Positions 11,290-23,198 of a stretch of DNA of 64,000 bases are shown one piece after another. A model generated the notes under the pieces. That model was not told where the DNA came from. It did no database searches and saw nothing but the letters and a program-made list of their open reading frames with translations. A program made the position numbers and the translations under genes. Origin of the DNA: Phanerodontia chrysosporium (lineage: Eukaryota; Basidiomycota; Agaricomycetes; Polyporales; Phanerochaetaceae); NCBI GenBank assembly GCA_001910725.1, contig MJGA01000029.1:1-64000 (forward strand), written 5' to 3'. Within the stretch, counting starts at the first letter, position 1. Every line of letters begins with the position of its first letter.

Positions 11290-12446
11290 CCTGCCCCTGC
11301 GACACGTAGATCTGCACAACTCTGGCGATCCTGTAGAGTGCCAAGCCGCGATCACGTCCTCCTTGCTTGGAGCACCGAGATCCTGCCCGGCGGCAAGTCG
11401 AATCGTGTGGGGGGCATGATGGTCGTTGGAGTTCAGCACGCACAACACGAACGCTTCGGTAAATACAAGGGCAAAGATGTGCGTCTAAAGACCAATGCTC
11501 TGATGTGGCGTCAGCGCATGATGGTTTCGTCTCGCCTGACAAGATGCGCACCTGTAAGCGCCGACTCAACCATTTCGTAGTGCAAGACACTAGAGCGCTG
11601 TCAGATGGAGTGTCTACAAGACCTCATCAACCATGAGGATGGTCGTTATAGTGTTCTCTCGAACCCGTTCACCATCAGCTTGGGCGCGGAATCCTAGCTG
11701 GTCGTGTGCTTGCAAGACGAGTAAGTTGTACACATTTCATGTACTTCATTTCGACGCCGTGTATCCATCTTCTCTACGTGTACTGAAGCGCTTTTGCATG
11801 GAATGAGGTGTCTAGGAGAGTTGCTCGTCGACGGTAAGCAGCGTCTTGGTTCGGAAAGGAGAACTCAGGCGTGAGAATAGTATACCAGTTTTGTCATTTG
11901 GGCGTTTGTGCTCCTGACCCTAACCCCAACCAACCGCGGGCTGGGAACAAGCTCTTCACTATCGTCGCTCGCTGTGTTGCAGCACAATCGCCCACTCGCA
12001 TAGATATGTCTATGATATACGTATGTCGTAGTTTGTCTCTGGCTGCTGTCTCCTTTCTGTAGCTACGTTCTCCAGATCTAAAGTCTTGAATGCATAACCC
12101 CATTCGTGACTCGTAGCAATTATAGGGACAAGCATGAACATCATCTCCATGACTCAGCGGCGTGAGCGCGGCGCCCAGTGCCTTTCAGATTCTGGTGGTA
12201 GACTGGGCGAGGGTCGAGCTATGTTCAGCGGCGGGCGCGCGGCGGGAACACGGGGGACGTCAGCATGATGTGTCATGCCAAAGCTGCCCTCTGCGCGTCA
12301 ATCGAATCCAGGAGGTGGCGGTCACCAGGACGGTACCCTCAGGATGCTCACGCCTGTCACCAACACGGCTCTTTCGACGATGGCACAGGCCAGCGCCCCG
12401 TCGCTGCGGCCGCAGAAGCTCATGGTACCGCAATCTGTACGTGGGG
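11290..12446. other. Intergenic, divergent promoters
   Basis: This separates the minus-strand nuclease-like gene from the plus-strand methyltransferase. Both promoters should lie here. No other gene or RNA is recognised. Confidence 0.5.
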
Positions 12447-12454
12447 TATATAAG
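12447..12454 (+). promoter_or_regulatory. TATA box of methyltransferase gene
   Basis: TATATAAG lies about 55 nt before the ATG at 12507. An in-frame open stretch runs back to 12162, but the TATA box falls inside it, so the later ATG is preferred. Confidence 0.6.
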
Positions 12455-12506
12455 GCCGCACGCTGGCTGGAGATGTACACTCACCAAAACACCGACATTG
12501 CACAAC

Positions 12507-13360
12507 ATGGCCTCCGGAGGACACGTACACGACACCTACGCCGCGGCAAACAAGGAGCTCTTCGACAAGAAGGCGCTCGAGGTCGATGCGATGCCCGAAT
12601 TCCAGGCGGTGGGCCGCGACGTCGCCGCAGCTTTGCTTCGCATCTATCCAGCACTGTTCGACCCTGAGAAGACGGAAGTCCTTGACTTTGCCTGTGGAAC
12701 TGGTAAGAATGTGCAGTGTGCCAACGCACTTGCTGTTACTCACAGTGAACCCCCTAGGGCTTGTCTCGCTTCACATCGCCCCACACGTTAAATCCCTTGT
12801 AGGTGTCGACATTAGCGAGGGGATGGTGGGTCACTCCTTATACATTTGCGACAGGGAATACTAACTGGTTGTGCAGGTCGCTCGCTTCAACGAGCGGGCG
12901 TCGGAGATGGGCCTTCCTCTGTCCAAGGCACGCGCTGAGGCGATCGAGCTGAAGGGCACGGGCGACGAGCTGGGCGGCGCGAAGTTCGACGTCGTCCTGG
13001 TACGCAATCCGTGCGTCGGCATCTGCTCTTGCTAATACCGTATCGCAGTGCACGCTCGCCTACCACCACCTCTCGTCGATCTCGGCTACGACCGCGCTCC
13101 TCGCGTCGTTCCTCAAGCCCGGCGGCGCGCTCCTCGTCGTCGACCACATGGCCACGCCCGAGACCCGCGAGAACGACGTCCCGGAGGAGTTCCAAAATGC
13201 CGTGAAGACCACCGCCGGCTTTTCCGAGGCGCAGATCCGCGAGGTGTTTGAGGGCGCGGGGCTCCAAGAGTTCGAGTTCGGGCATGCGTTGACGGCGACC
13301 GTGCTTGGGAAGGAGCGCGCCGCGTTCGTGGCGAAGGGGCTGCTCCCCGTCAAAGTCTGA
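12507..13360 (+). CDS. Class I SAM-dependent methyltransferase
   Basis: Four exons: 12507-12702, 12758-12825, 12877-12999 and 13049-13360, giving 232 residues with all joins in frame. Introns have consensus borders and CTAAC/CTAAT-like branch sites. SAM-binding motif I is DFACGTGLVS, formed across intron 1, with the acidic loop LVGVDISEGM after it. Motif FDVVL, CTLAYHHL and ASFLKPGGALLVVDHM follow, as in UbiE/Coq5-like or general small-molecule methyltransferases. There is no signal peptide, so it is probably cytosolic. Substrate is unknown. Its position next to ALDH, GMC and flavin monooxygenase genes makes methylation of an aromatic hydroxyl or acid a reasonable guess, not a demonstrated role. 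Confidence 0.88.
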
Positions 13361-13508
13361 GCTGACTGTGAAAGATATCGACGTAATTACTGAGATTGGG
13401 TATTCGATAAGTGAACGAAACGTTAGAGATGTTGAGCTGACTACCCCGGGAGACTGAGTTCACAAAAGTCTGAGACCAGCATAGACGCTATGCAACACAA
13501 CCCCCTCA

Positions 13509-15497
13509 TTACCCGCCACCATCTATCAAGCACCAGGTGCTCCTCCAATACGTATATGCACAGCCTTGAGGATCGTATATCTGCAAAATTCGGTCAACAC
13601 CGTCGAAAGCTCCATGAGAGGAACGAACATACTCCTCCAGTGCCGCCGCCCCAAGCTGCCTGCCGAACCCGCTTTGCTTCGTCCCGCCAAAGGGCACTTG
13701 CGGACACAACAGCGGGAACATGTTCACGAACGCGCTGCCTGCTTCGAGGAGCCGCGCGACACGCACTGCGCGCTCGACGTCGCGCGTGTACACCTGCGCC
13801 GCGAGCCCGTACGCGCTGTCGTTCGCGCGCGCGACGGCCTCGGCCTCGGTGCGGAACTTCGCGACGACGCCGACGGGCCCGAAGATCTCGTCGGTCGCGA
13901 TGAGTGCGCCCGACGGGACGTCCGCGAAGAGCGTCGGCTGCACGAAGAACCCGGGGCGGTTGATGCGGGCGCCGCCCGTTAGCAGTGTTGCGCCGGATGA
14001 CCTGCCGGATGCGATGTAGCCCATGACGCGCTGCGCGGCCGGTCAGACAATGGCACTATACTCTGGAAAACAGGACTTACGTCGAGCTGGGTCTGCGAGA
14101 TCAGCGGTCCCGCAACCGCCTTCGTGCTGAAGGCGTCGCCCAGTGGAAAGCCCTTGGCGGCTGCGACCAGGAGCGGTACGATAGTGTCGTAGATGCCCTC
14201 TTGGATGTATACGCGCGTGCCGGCGACGCACATCTGTCCGCTATGAACACTACACGAGAGGGGCGACTGAGCATGAGCAGGCCGCACTATGCAGTATTGG
14301 GCTACGTACAAAAGGCTCGCCACAATCTCGGGCAGGACCGTCGGAATGTCAGCATCGTCGAACACAATGGCAGGGCCCTTTCCACCCAATTCGAGCGTCA
14401 CGCGCTTGAGGTTGGAGCGCGCTGCAGCTTCCATGACGCGTCGCCCAGTGGCAGTGCTGCCCGTGAAAGAGATCTTGCCGACGCGCATGTGCTCTGTGAG
14501 CGCCTGACCTGCGGTCGCGCCGTAGCCCGGGACGACATTGAAGGCGCCGTCGGGGAAGCCTGCTTGCTTCACAAGACCGGCAAATTTGAGGGCAGTGAGT
14601 GGTGTCAACTCCGAGGGCTTCATGATGACGCAATTTCCGGTTGCTAGTGCCGGAGCAATCTTCCAGACGGCGATGACGACTGCAGAAGGCACTGATCAGA
14701 GCGGACTTTGCTACAGCATCTGAGAGCTTACGAGGGAAGTTCCAGGGAACGATGATTCCCTGTCTGGCCTGTGAGCCCATATCCATGACGAGAGGTGAAT
14801 GTAACTCACACAGACTCCAATTGGTTCATATCGTGTGTACGCTAGACGACCATCCTCTGTCTGACATAAGGTCAGTCGAAATTCCTAGAGCCACGCAAAA
14901 AGTTATCTACCTCCATAGTCTGTCCATGGTGTTTGTCCGCCCAGCCAGCGTAGTAGCGTAGAGTCGCCGCAACGTCAGGTATGTCATGGCCCCTTGCCTG
15001 GAGGAAATTTCGACCTTTGAGGATGTCAGAGCACCATACTGTTCGAAAATACTTCAGACCTACCAGAGTTTAGAGCCTCTAGAGCGGCGAGCTCGTCATT
15101 ATGACTTTCCACGAGGTCAGCGAGCTTGGATAAGAGCTTTGCGCGCGCTGGAGCTGACACATTCGTGCCCCATGTCCGCTTCAAGGCATCTTGTGCGGCA
15201 TCGACAGCCGCGTCGACGTCTTCTTTGGTAGCAACAGATGCCTTTGTGATGAAGGATCCCTGGCCTGGAGGATTATGAGGAATGAAAGGGGAAAAGACCT
15301 GGCGTAACCGCACGTACAAGGATTATGAAGGCTACAGAGGCGTCAGCATCGTCAGGTCTTAAACGTATCTAGACATACTTGATAGTCTCCCGTCGGGCAG
15401 AGTCCACAAACTTGCCTCCGATGAACAACCTCGTGTCGACCGGGATCTTGCCCTTGAATGACTCGAGGTCAATTGCGGTGGAGAAAGGGCCAGCCAT
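13509..15497 (-). CDS. NAD(P)+-dependent aldehyde dehydrogenase (ALDH1)
   Basis: Oxidises aldehydes to carboxylic acids. Start ATG at 15497 (MAGPFSTAIDLESFKGKIPV), stop near 13509, several short introns. In order: LFIGGKFVDS; KEDVDAAVDAAQDALKRTWG; RYYAGWADKH; IVPWNFP; PALATGNCVIMKPSELTP; the cofactor-loop FTGSTATGRR; LELGGKGP carrying the general-base Glu; SGQMCVAGTRVYIQ carrying the catalytic Cys (about 14230); TDEIFGPVGVVAKF; FVNMFPLLCPQVPFGG and QSGFGRQLG. These are the standard ALDH family landmarks in the standard order, so the enzyme looks intact. Residues after ALEEYVR are unusual for the family, so the last exon end is uncertain. The gene lies head-to-tail behind GMC-A, an alcohol/aldehyde oxidase type; together they could take an aryl alcohol to the acid. 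Confidence 0.9.
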
Positions 15498-15542
15498 GAT
15501 CGTCAAGCGGAAATTGCAGGGGAGGGGCGCATGGAATGCGAG

Positions 15543-15549
15543 GTATATA
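15543..15549 (-). promoter_or_regulatory. TATA box of ALDH1
   Basis: TATATAC on the minus strand, about 46 nt before the ATG at 15497. Confidence 0.6.
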
Positions 15550-16379
15550 CAGCCGTGCCCGCGATCTCGAGAGCCTTTCTGGTGTCATGATTAGGGTCGT
15601 GCATTCCGTCAAGTGGAGCCCGATGACGGAACTTTATCATTAAGGCTGCATGGCTTCGCCGTTCCGTCGCACTCCCCGCCGTCTCCAGGGGGGCCGGCTG
15701 GTGCACGTCGTATAATATAATGCCTAGTAACCATGTCTCAGTGTCAGACAGATTCGCGGTCTGGAACCAAGACATGCATACCCAATCTTGCGCAGTCTGC
15801 GGTCTCATTGGGAGGTTTTCGTACGTGGCCGCGGCCGCCAGCGCGACGCCAAGCATCTTACGTGCAAGCTCGGCTCCTGTAGCGGCGGTTCCGGGACATC
15901 AGGGGCACATCGTGCCCCCGGGAAGACGTCCTGTTTCATTACAATCACACTAGTCTCGCCGTAGCAGGATGACACCGCGGAGGACGTCAAGGCGGCGTGC
16001 CTTGTTATGTGATTTTCGCGCGACATCGCTGACGCAACACGGCGCTGCCGCGAGGCCCGACGAGCACTACGCGAGCGATATGATGCCCTCCGCGGGACAC
16101 ATCTCCGCGCGCATCTGTCACATGACACGTTGTGTGAGGGGTACGAATGCACAATAAGATCGACACGCACCCCCTAAACGGCCGGATAACAAGATGAATC
16201 GTTTCCAGACATACGTACACTTGCAGTACAACATCCGAACAATGACAGGCACTCACGAAAGCACAGAACTGAAACTCAAGGTTCGACTTTTGAATCAGGT
16301 TATGATACAGCAGGTACGCTAGTCTCTCGGCTCTAGGCCCATGATGATGTCAGCCGCTGCGATCGAGAGTCAGCTCCGG
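15550..16379. other. Intergenic between ALDH1 and GMC-A
   Basis: Upstream region of ALDH1 and 3' flank of GMC-A. Only short shadow frames are present; no RNA or further gene is recognised. Confidence 0.5.
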
Positions 16380-19151
16380 CTACGGAAAGAGACCGAGGAC
16401 TTGCGCACCGTGCTCTGCCAGCGAGTACACAAATGCTTCGGAGACACGCAAGAATGTCAGATTCTAGGATAGACCTGACAGTAACCACGAAATACCTTGC
16501 GTATGGACCGAGATCTGCAGGGGGAGCACCGAAAGATCAACGACACGAAGATTGGTTGTGCCATGTACCTTCAGCTTGGCGTCCACAGCACCTCCCAGCT
16601 CCCTGGGCATCATTGACGCTGAGCCGCAGGTATCTGTGCATGGCAAGCATCAGCAAACCTCTGGTCGAAGCACGAACGACAACACTCACGGTAGCTTGTC
16701 GCGATATTATTCCTGATGTGCTCTGTAGCAATCTGTGAGAAATGCTATCAGACATGCGAGAGCAAGACACTGACCTCTGACCTCCTCCTCGTTCGACACG
16801 TCGAACTTCGGTGGGGGGACCACCTGGCCAACGGCGACGTCCGTCCACGGCGGGGTCTGCCCGACCTTGTGCGCGAACCGCCACCCCTCTACGAGGACAT
16901 CCAAGTCGAACTCGTCACTGAGGCATCCCGGGTCGATGCGCGGCGCCGCCTTGGGGTCTGCCGAGGCAATATGCTTGGACGCCGTCCGTCAGCCCCAGTC
17001 GGGACGCAGGAAGAGGGCGCTCACGATCGTCCCGCGCGACCACGGCCGCGCGAGGAGTGTTGACAGCGCGATGTGCGGCTGCGTCGGGTCCGGCACCGGC
17101 GCGCCGACAATCGGCAGCGAGAGCAGCTCGATGGCGACGCCGCGCCGGCTCTCGGTGAGGGCAAGCTGCATCTCGTACTGCGCGCGCAGGCCCGGCGAGA
17201 GCGTCGCGCTTGCGAGTGCGGCTTTTTTCTTGGCAATGAGTTTCTCGGCTTTGGCAGAGACGACGTGGAGCGGGATGAAAGCGAAGTTGTTGACGAGGAG
17301 GTTAAAGTCGGTGGTGAGTTTGCTGCGTGGAAGGTCAGTCGTGGGAAGACTAGGGACGGTGCAATGACGCATACATGCGGGTTTTGAGTTCCTCCATACG
17401 CTCCTTGTCGTCGATGTTGTGCTTGGTCACGACATCTTCGCTATTGCGCATTTCTGGACAAGAGAGACGTGAAATCGTGGGAAACGAGGTATAGAAACAA
17501 CATACGGTACGTTAGGGTGGGGACCATGATGCGCTCCTGGACATTCGCGCCGACCCCAGGAAGATTCACGACAGTCTCTATCCCGTGCTCTGTAAGGATA
17601 TCTGGATCTCCGATGCCACTGAGCTCGAGAATCTGTGGAGTCTTGATGGTGCTAACGACACATGAGCATTGGAATGGTCCTTGCTTGCGCCAAGACGTCA
17701 ACCTACCCAGCAGACAGAATGACCTCTCGCAAAGCCGAGACAGTGCAGCGCTTCCATCGTATTCGAATTCGACGCTGCGCGCGACGGCCCCATCGTCTCC
17801 GACCTCCGTAGCTACACGACATGCATACGCTTCGGTGAGGACCTTGAGATTTGGCCTGTCGAGCGCGGGAAGGAGATAACACTGAGAAGAGTTGTACGTG
17901 AACAGGCGTAGAGCGCCAGAGGTACACGATTCATACGTACCCTGGCTGCGTCAGCGCGGTATCCAGTTCGGGGATCAACCGTCGAAGGGCTCTTGCAGAT
18001 GCCAACGATCTGCGCGAGGTCAGAAAGCAGGTAAGGGGATAGACGTCCTTTAAACATGTACATCACCACCCAGCTGGAGAACTCGTCATGTCAGTGTCGT
18101 CCGGTCTTGGAGCATATAAATGCGCGTACCGCATCAGTGATGATATCCAGGCCATTGTTGGCTATGCTCTGGAATGGGCAGGCGTTATTGAGCGATCAAT
18201 GGATGGAAATGGAGCCACATATACCTGCTGAAATGCGGCGTCGGCACCAGATCCAGTCGGAACAAACGTCAGCGCAAGTTTGCCTGCGCCGTGTTATTAG
18301 CCGTAGGGCTCGAGTACGCTCGTACCATACCGTCGTGTCCCACAGAGTCAGGGCTATAGAGGTTTCGGAATTTCTGGTCCATGACGACGGGCGCAGGTGT
18401 GCAGAATCTGCATGGATTTAATGAGTCAAGCGAGAGACGGTAATAAACACATGGCCACCGTACCGCTCAGCTTTCTTGGCATATCTCTGGTAGGACTCCC
18501 AATTCCACCCGGGGTTGCCCAACTTCTCGAGCACTAGAAGGGACTGGTGAGATAGGTATAGTGAGAATCGGAATGGGCTCACCATCCATTTCCTCTCGCG
18601 AAGGCTTCGTGTACGCCATAATGTTGATGGCTGAGCTCCCGCCAAGGGTCTTTCCACTATCACATGGTTTCAATAAAACGTCAAAAGCACGCCACGATCT
18701 ACGCACCGGCACCATGGTACAACGTGCCCGGCAGGCGCGTTCGTTTGCGAGGCAGGGGTGAACATCCAATCGTACTCCGGGTTGAACATCAGACTACGGA
18801 CCCCCATTGGAGTCGCTGTGAGGACGTAAATGTCGAACCTCGGGCCTGATCGGTCGAGGACTCACAGATAAGCGGTTCCTCAAGGCTTGACTTTCCGGCT
18901 TCGAGCACTGCGACTGTGACGTGGGGATCTTCCGAGAGTCGGCTCGCCAGCACGCAGCCAGCAGTCTGTTTTCTGTTAGTATCTCTGCGCATGTGTCAGA
19001 AATAAAGCTCACCCCTCCGCCTGTACGCAGGTGACGCGCATTAGACTCAGGAGAGGGTGATGCGAGGCAGAGTAGACAAACCAACTATAACATAGTCAAA
19101 TGCCTGACCGTCGATGTCTGCAGCAGTTGCGAGGCTGTATGTGGATGACAT
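16380..19151 (-). CDS. GMC-family FAD oxidoreductase (GMC-A, aryl-alcohol-oxidase-like)
   Basis: Flavoprotein of the glucose-methanol-choline family, probably oxidising an alcohol or aldehyde. Start at 19151 (MSSTYSLATAADIDGQAF then DYVIVG), stop TAG at 16380-16382, with many introns. The ADP-binding start DYVIVG joins [14 protein letters not shown] across an intron; then [14 protein letters not shown] and [16 protein letters not shown] (second GMC signature region). The C-terminus has [33 protein letters not shown] and QISVHTQ, then a last exon ending FVYSLAEHGAQVLGLFP. The first catalytic His is encoded across an intron (C|AT before ACCTGCGGC), giving YHTCGSAS; the second His is in VHTQ. 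No clear signal peptide, so it may be intracellular. It is paralogous to GMC-B and GMC-B'. Confidence 0.87.
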
Positions 19152-19188
19152 CTGTGTGTCGAGGGGGAATGGTCGCGATGATGGCCTC

Positions 19189-19195
19189 TATATAG
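19189..19195 (-). promoter_or_regulatory. TATA box of GMC-A
   Basis: CTATATAG on the minus strand, about 38 nt before the start codon at 19151. Confidence 0.55.
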
Positions 19196-20343
19196 CCCCT
19201 ATAGATTGCCATTGACTAGAAGTCTCGTGGTCTATCGCCATTAGGGCCTTGGCAAATTGATCGATGCAAAAGCTGTCCGGCCGAACTTAGATAAAGGTCT
19301 TGAGCCCTATGTGGATGGTGTACTGCTCCCTGAGTCACTGCGGGGCCGCCATGTCGAATGCGCGGAAGGCAAAGAAATGACTCACGCCTCCACCATCTGG
19401 TCGCACACTGTGTCAGCCGTGTTATTTGCAACACTAGAAAGACGAACCAAATAAGCATTGCCAGTCGTGAGAGCAAAGGCTGGTCGGAAGCCTCCACGTC
19501 TGAAAATGCGCTGCCAGTGCCTTATTGCGCGGCCACACTGACCCAACTGAAGATCACGCGTACTTCGGACATTGAAAGGAGGCACGTCTTCAGGCGAATG
19601 AGATCCCGAAGCATCGTCGAGAGATGTCCAGACCTCGAACATGTCGTGGGTGGGATGAGGGACTGAAAGCGCTGGCATTTGCTTTTCTAAGTCCGCTGAT
19701 GCGCCATCTGATGCGCCATCTGCCGCCGAAGGTCAACGTCGGCGAGTGGAACCCATTTGGAAGGCCATCATACGCACTCGGAAAACCTAATGGCCAATCT
19801 GCCTGCGTGTCCACGCTGCGCGACTAAGCACTTGCCATCTATCACCGATCACCCGGACTCCAGAGCGCTGCTCCGAGGTTACGACTCGACTTAGCAGAAG
19901 GTGGCCTTGTCGTAGCATATCTCGTCAACGTCCCATCCACAGCTTGCGACATCCCAGAGGTGAAACCTCGGAAAAGGCAATCCTTGCTTGATACTGGGAA
20001 AGGTGCGCTCTGTGATGTACCAGCATCTGTTCTGCCACGTCGCACCAGCTGTCGTAAGGCATCTGCAACACTGACCCTCCTCATGGTCTGCGTCCCGAAG
20101 GGGAGCAGTGTTGCACTTTTTCCACTTATCAAGTTTATTTAGACTTCAATCCCATGTTGCAACACCATCCAGTACCACCAATTGCAATCTTCGAGCCTTC
20201 CGTGATAGTGTTGTGCGAACCCAGCTCGGCCTGAAAGCCCCGGCTTGGGCCCGGGTTGCACAGCTGAGGGCCTGCGAGGAGTTTAGGCAGAGCTTGTTCC
20301 TTCAGGTGCGCTCCGTTTGGTCTCGGTACATCATCTCCGGGAC
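19196..20343. other. Intergenic, divergent promoters
   Basis: This lies between the starts of GMC-A (-) and the DUF6534 gene (+). Short open frames near 19258-19827 and 19842-20132 have no recognised domains. A small direct repeat (GATGCGCCATCT twice) sits near 19700. Confidence 0.45.
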
Positions 20344-20350
20344 TATATAT
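20344..20350 (+). promoter_or_regulatory. TATA box of DUF6534 gene
   Basis: TATATAT about 80 nt before the ATG at 20428. Confidence 0.45.
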
Positions 20351-20427
20351 GATGGTACTTGCACTCAGATTCGTTACAGCACGTATACTCCCCGAGTCAA
20401 GTTCTGCAACCAGGCTTTTCACTCGAG

Positions 20428-22240
20428 ATGGCCCTACCGGTCCAAGATATCCTCGCATACAACATCGTGTCAAACGCTCCGACAGAGATAATCGGGTCTG
20501 CGTTCGCCACTGCGCTTTGGGGTATATCATGCATGCAAGTGTGGGTGCTATCCAGATCATACGTTCTCGCGCACCTCTGACAAGTCGTTTGTAGCTTTCT
20601 ATACGTCTTGCAGTAAGTTGGCTTTGGACGGGTGAAGGGAATATACGTGTCCGCCCACGATTGACATCTAAACCCTCAAGCTGCAAGCGTGATCCTTTGT
20701 CGTTGAGGACATTTGTACGTTCTCTCAATCCGTCATATGCTGGCGATTTACATATGATGTGAATGTTGTAGGTCACGGTTTTATGGTAAGCGTTAAATTT
20801 GGTCCCTCCGATACAACTCCGTTAGTTCATTTGGTCGGAATTCAAGGACACTCGAGACCGCTGCTGAGGTCGTGACATGGACCGAAGGTGAATTACTAGA
20901 CCGTCATGTATCTTGAGCTGACGGTAGCTACCGCAGTTTTGATGCCTTTCTACGTGGGCTTAACCTCTGAAAAGGAGGTACATGGCTTACTTTCGTACGC
21001 ACATATCTTCGCCAGTTTCATCTCATATGATTCGCTAATTGATCGCAGGTTAGTTATGGTACGCATTGCGTTTTCTTTGCGATCCATAGTTCCCTACTGC
21101 TTATTTTGAGTTTAGCACCGTACCTGGCTTGCGGTGCGCCACTGAGCCTTGTCTTCAGGAGAATTGACTTACGTGACAGAGGAATCTCAGTCTGTTGTAA
21201 CGTTCCTGACACAGATATTCTTCCTTCGCCGGATCTTTGTCTGTAAGTGGTGTTTGTGCTTTTCTCTGTCCAGCCATATTGACACGTCGTCACGGTAGTT
21301 ACCGGGGGAAAGGGATGGCCAATCTATACTACCATAGTCCTTGTGGTATGTGGGAACCTCTGCACGCTGACCAAGACTAACCATGCAGTACCTTCAGTTT
21401 ATTCTCGCTGTCTTCACCCTTAGTAAGTGGCAACGCAGCGTCAGATAGCAGTGTGCTAACACGTCATGATTCAACTATGAGTCGGCACCCTTGGTGAGCT
21501 ATTGCGATCGTATACCCTTCGTGATGCACGGAACTCACGTCCCTCTTCCCAGCTTATGTCATCTCAAATTTGTACGTGTCCCGCTATTGCCGCGATCTTT
21601 CTTCGCAACGCATAATGCAATTCGGATAGATATGTCCGTATCGCGGTCACGAGGCAGCGCATGGTGGTAGGTCCTCACGTCTTCTCGTAACAACTCTGAG
21701 ATAAATGCATTCAGTCATTGGCTCTTGCAATACGATTGGTCCCTGCATTCGTAGACATTGTCCTTGCATTTTGGATGGGCGTTCTGCTGAATGCGCACCG
21801 AAGACATCCAACGTTTGGAACGTAAGTCTCTTTACTATACTGCCTAATATACGCTGATCCTTCCCAGCACGAACCGTTTACTGCAGCGTCTTATTCTGCT
21901 GTCGATCAGCACCGGGGGTTGGACTGCGCTTGTTGCGCTTGTGGATTTTGCCCTCGTTCGTCAGCTTCTCTCGTCCATCCAGTGCCGCTGACAGCTTCAG
22001 CAGATTGCCTGGCGGCCAGACAGTGCTTACTTTCTTATTTGCGAGTTCCCGCTCGCTTCGTTGTATACGAACATGGTCCTTGCAAACCTCAATGCACGCC
22101 GCGGGCTGCGAACGGACGGAAGCAACGCAGGTGCCGCAGACCACAACGATCCGATCTTGCTGCCGCAGATTCGACGAGGTGGCGCGCACATTGGGAGAAC
22201 ACCGGTGCGCATTCTGCCCGCTCCCCAGGCGGGCATCTGA
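20428..22240 (+). CDS. DUF6534-type multi-pass membrane protein
   Basis: Agaricomycete-type integral membrane protein of unknown function. The N-terminus (MALPVQDILAYNIVSNAP, then IIGSAFATALWGISCMQ) fits the family's first membrane helix. Later exons give PAFVDIVLAFWMGVLLNAHR; then TNRLLQRLILLSISTGGWTA and LVALVDFAL, the hallmark of the DUF6534 domain; and, after an intron, PLASLYTNMVLANLNARRGL, its usual end. The C-tail is hydrophilic and stops at 22238-22240. The middle exons (about 20600-21700) could not be fixed by eye and may contain errors. It sits inside the oxidoreductase cluster, between GMC-A and the ALDH relic. A transport or sensing role would be a guess. Members of this family are common and often single genes, so its presence here may be incidental. 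Confidence 0.72.
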
Positions 22241-22684
22241 CTCATGCTTGCTTCCTATTTGCAGACAGCGATTCGCGTTGATACGGAAACAGCATTCAGA
22301 AGCGACGCTGGTTCTATGGAAGGAGACAAAGTATGCTGCGCAACCGGCTAGTCGTGTACAGCTTGCACTGACGTGACATATACGCAGCCCTGCGCACCGT
22401 AACACAGCGGAACAAGTAGGTTTCATTTGGCCTGAGGGACGCCGAGCACATGAAGTATACATAGGATGGCGCAGAACCTGACCTCGATATTATTGTACCG
22501 GTCCCTGACTACATCTTGCCCAATACTTAGTAAACATATTCATACGCAGCATGCACGCTGATTCGCATCCATTCTTGGCCAGCTGCCAGTCCAGCTCAGA
22601 ATTACTATCCACTGCGAACTCGGATGTATACAGCTTTGTGCGTCAATGCCAAGAACGCCGCGTTACAGTTTAGGCTCTCACTCG
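22241..22684. other. Intergenic before the ALDH relic
   Basis: No gene recognised. It is 3' flank of the DUF6534 gene and lies just outside the inverted repeat. Confidence 0.45.
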
Positions 22685-23050
22685 TCAAGCGGCGGCCTCA
22701 CCGAGGTGCTTGTCACACCCGCTTTGCTTCACCCCACCGAAGGGCACCTGCGGACAAAGCATGCTGAACATGTTCACAAACGTGTTACCTGCCTCAATCG
22801 CGCGTGCGACACGCAACGCACGCTCGATATCACGGGTGTAGGTGTTGCCGCTGAGCCCGTACGGAGTTGCGTTCGCGAGGACCACCTCCGTATTGGTCTT
22901 GAACTTCGCGATGACTCCCACGGGTCCACAGATTTCCTCTGTGAGCACACTCGCGTCCGCTGGGATATCACGAAGAGCGTAGGCTGCACACACTACGGAA
23001 CGTGAGAAGAGAGTGAAAGCGAAGGAATATAAGTTACCCGTCTCATTGTC
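22685..23050 (-). pseudogene. ALDH C-terminal relic (psi-ALDH2)
   Basis: A C-terminal piece of an aldehyde dehydrogenase of roughly 100 residues. It reads (L)RDIPADASVLTEEICGPVG, VIAKFKTNTE, YGLSGNTYTRDIERALRVAR, AGNTFVNMFSMLCPQVPFGG and KQSGCDKHLGEAAA. The catalytic Cys, cofactor loop and general-base Glu regions are absent. The end also deviates: QSGCDKHLG replaces QSGFGRQLG. It sits across the outer end of the left inverted-repeat arm and directly behind GMC-B, so it is probably what is left of an ALDH gene that once paired with GMC-B as ALDH1 pairs with GMC-A. Confidence 0.8.
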
Positions 23051-23198
23051 TCACATGAGCCCTGCGCGGGGTGGCAAAGATACCGGCCTTCGAGCTTGAC
23101 GCTGGAATGGGCGTCCAGGGTACGCGCACATACATAGATACCTTAAGGACAGCTATAACAGGACATCGTGTACGTCTTGCATCTCAGGCATCCCAAAA

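Noticed and set aside
16600..16660. Apparent replacement of the first catalytic His by Asp in GMC-A (DTCGSAS read straight from genome)
   Set aside because: Reading across the intron border gives C|AT, a His codon. The same holds for GMC-B and GMC-B', so the enzymes keep the usual His pair.
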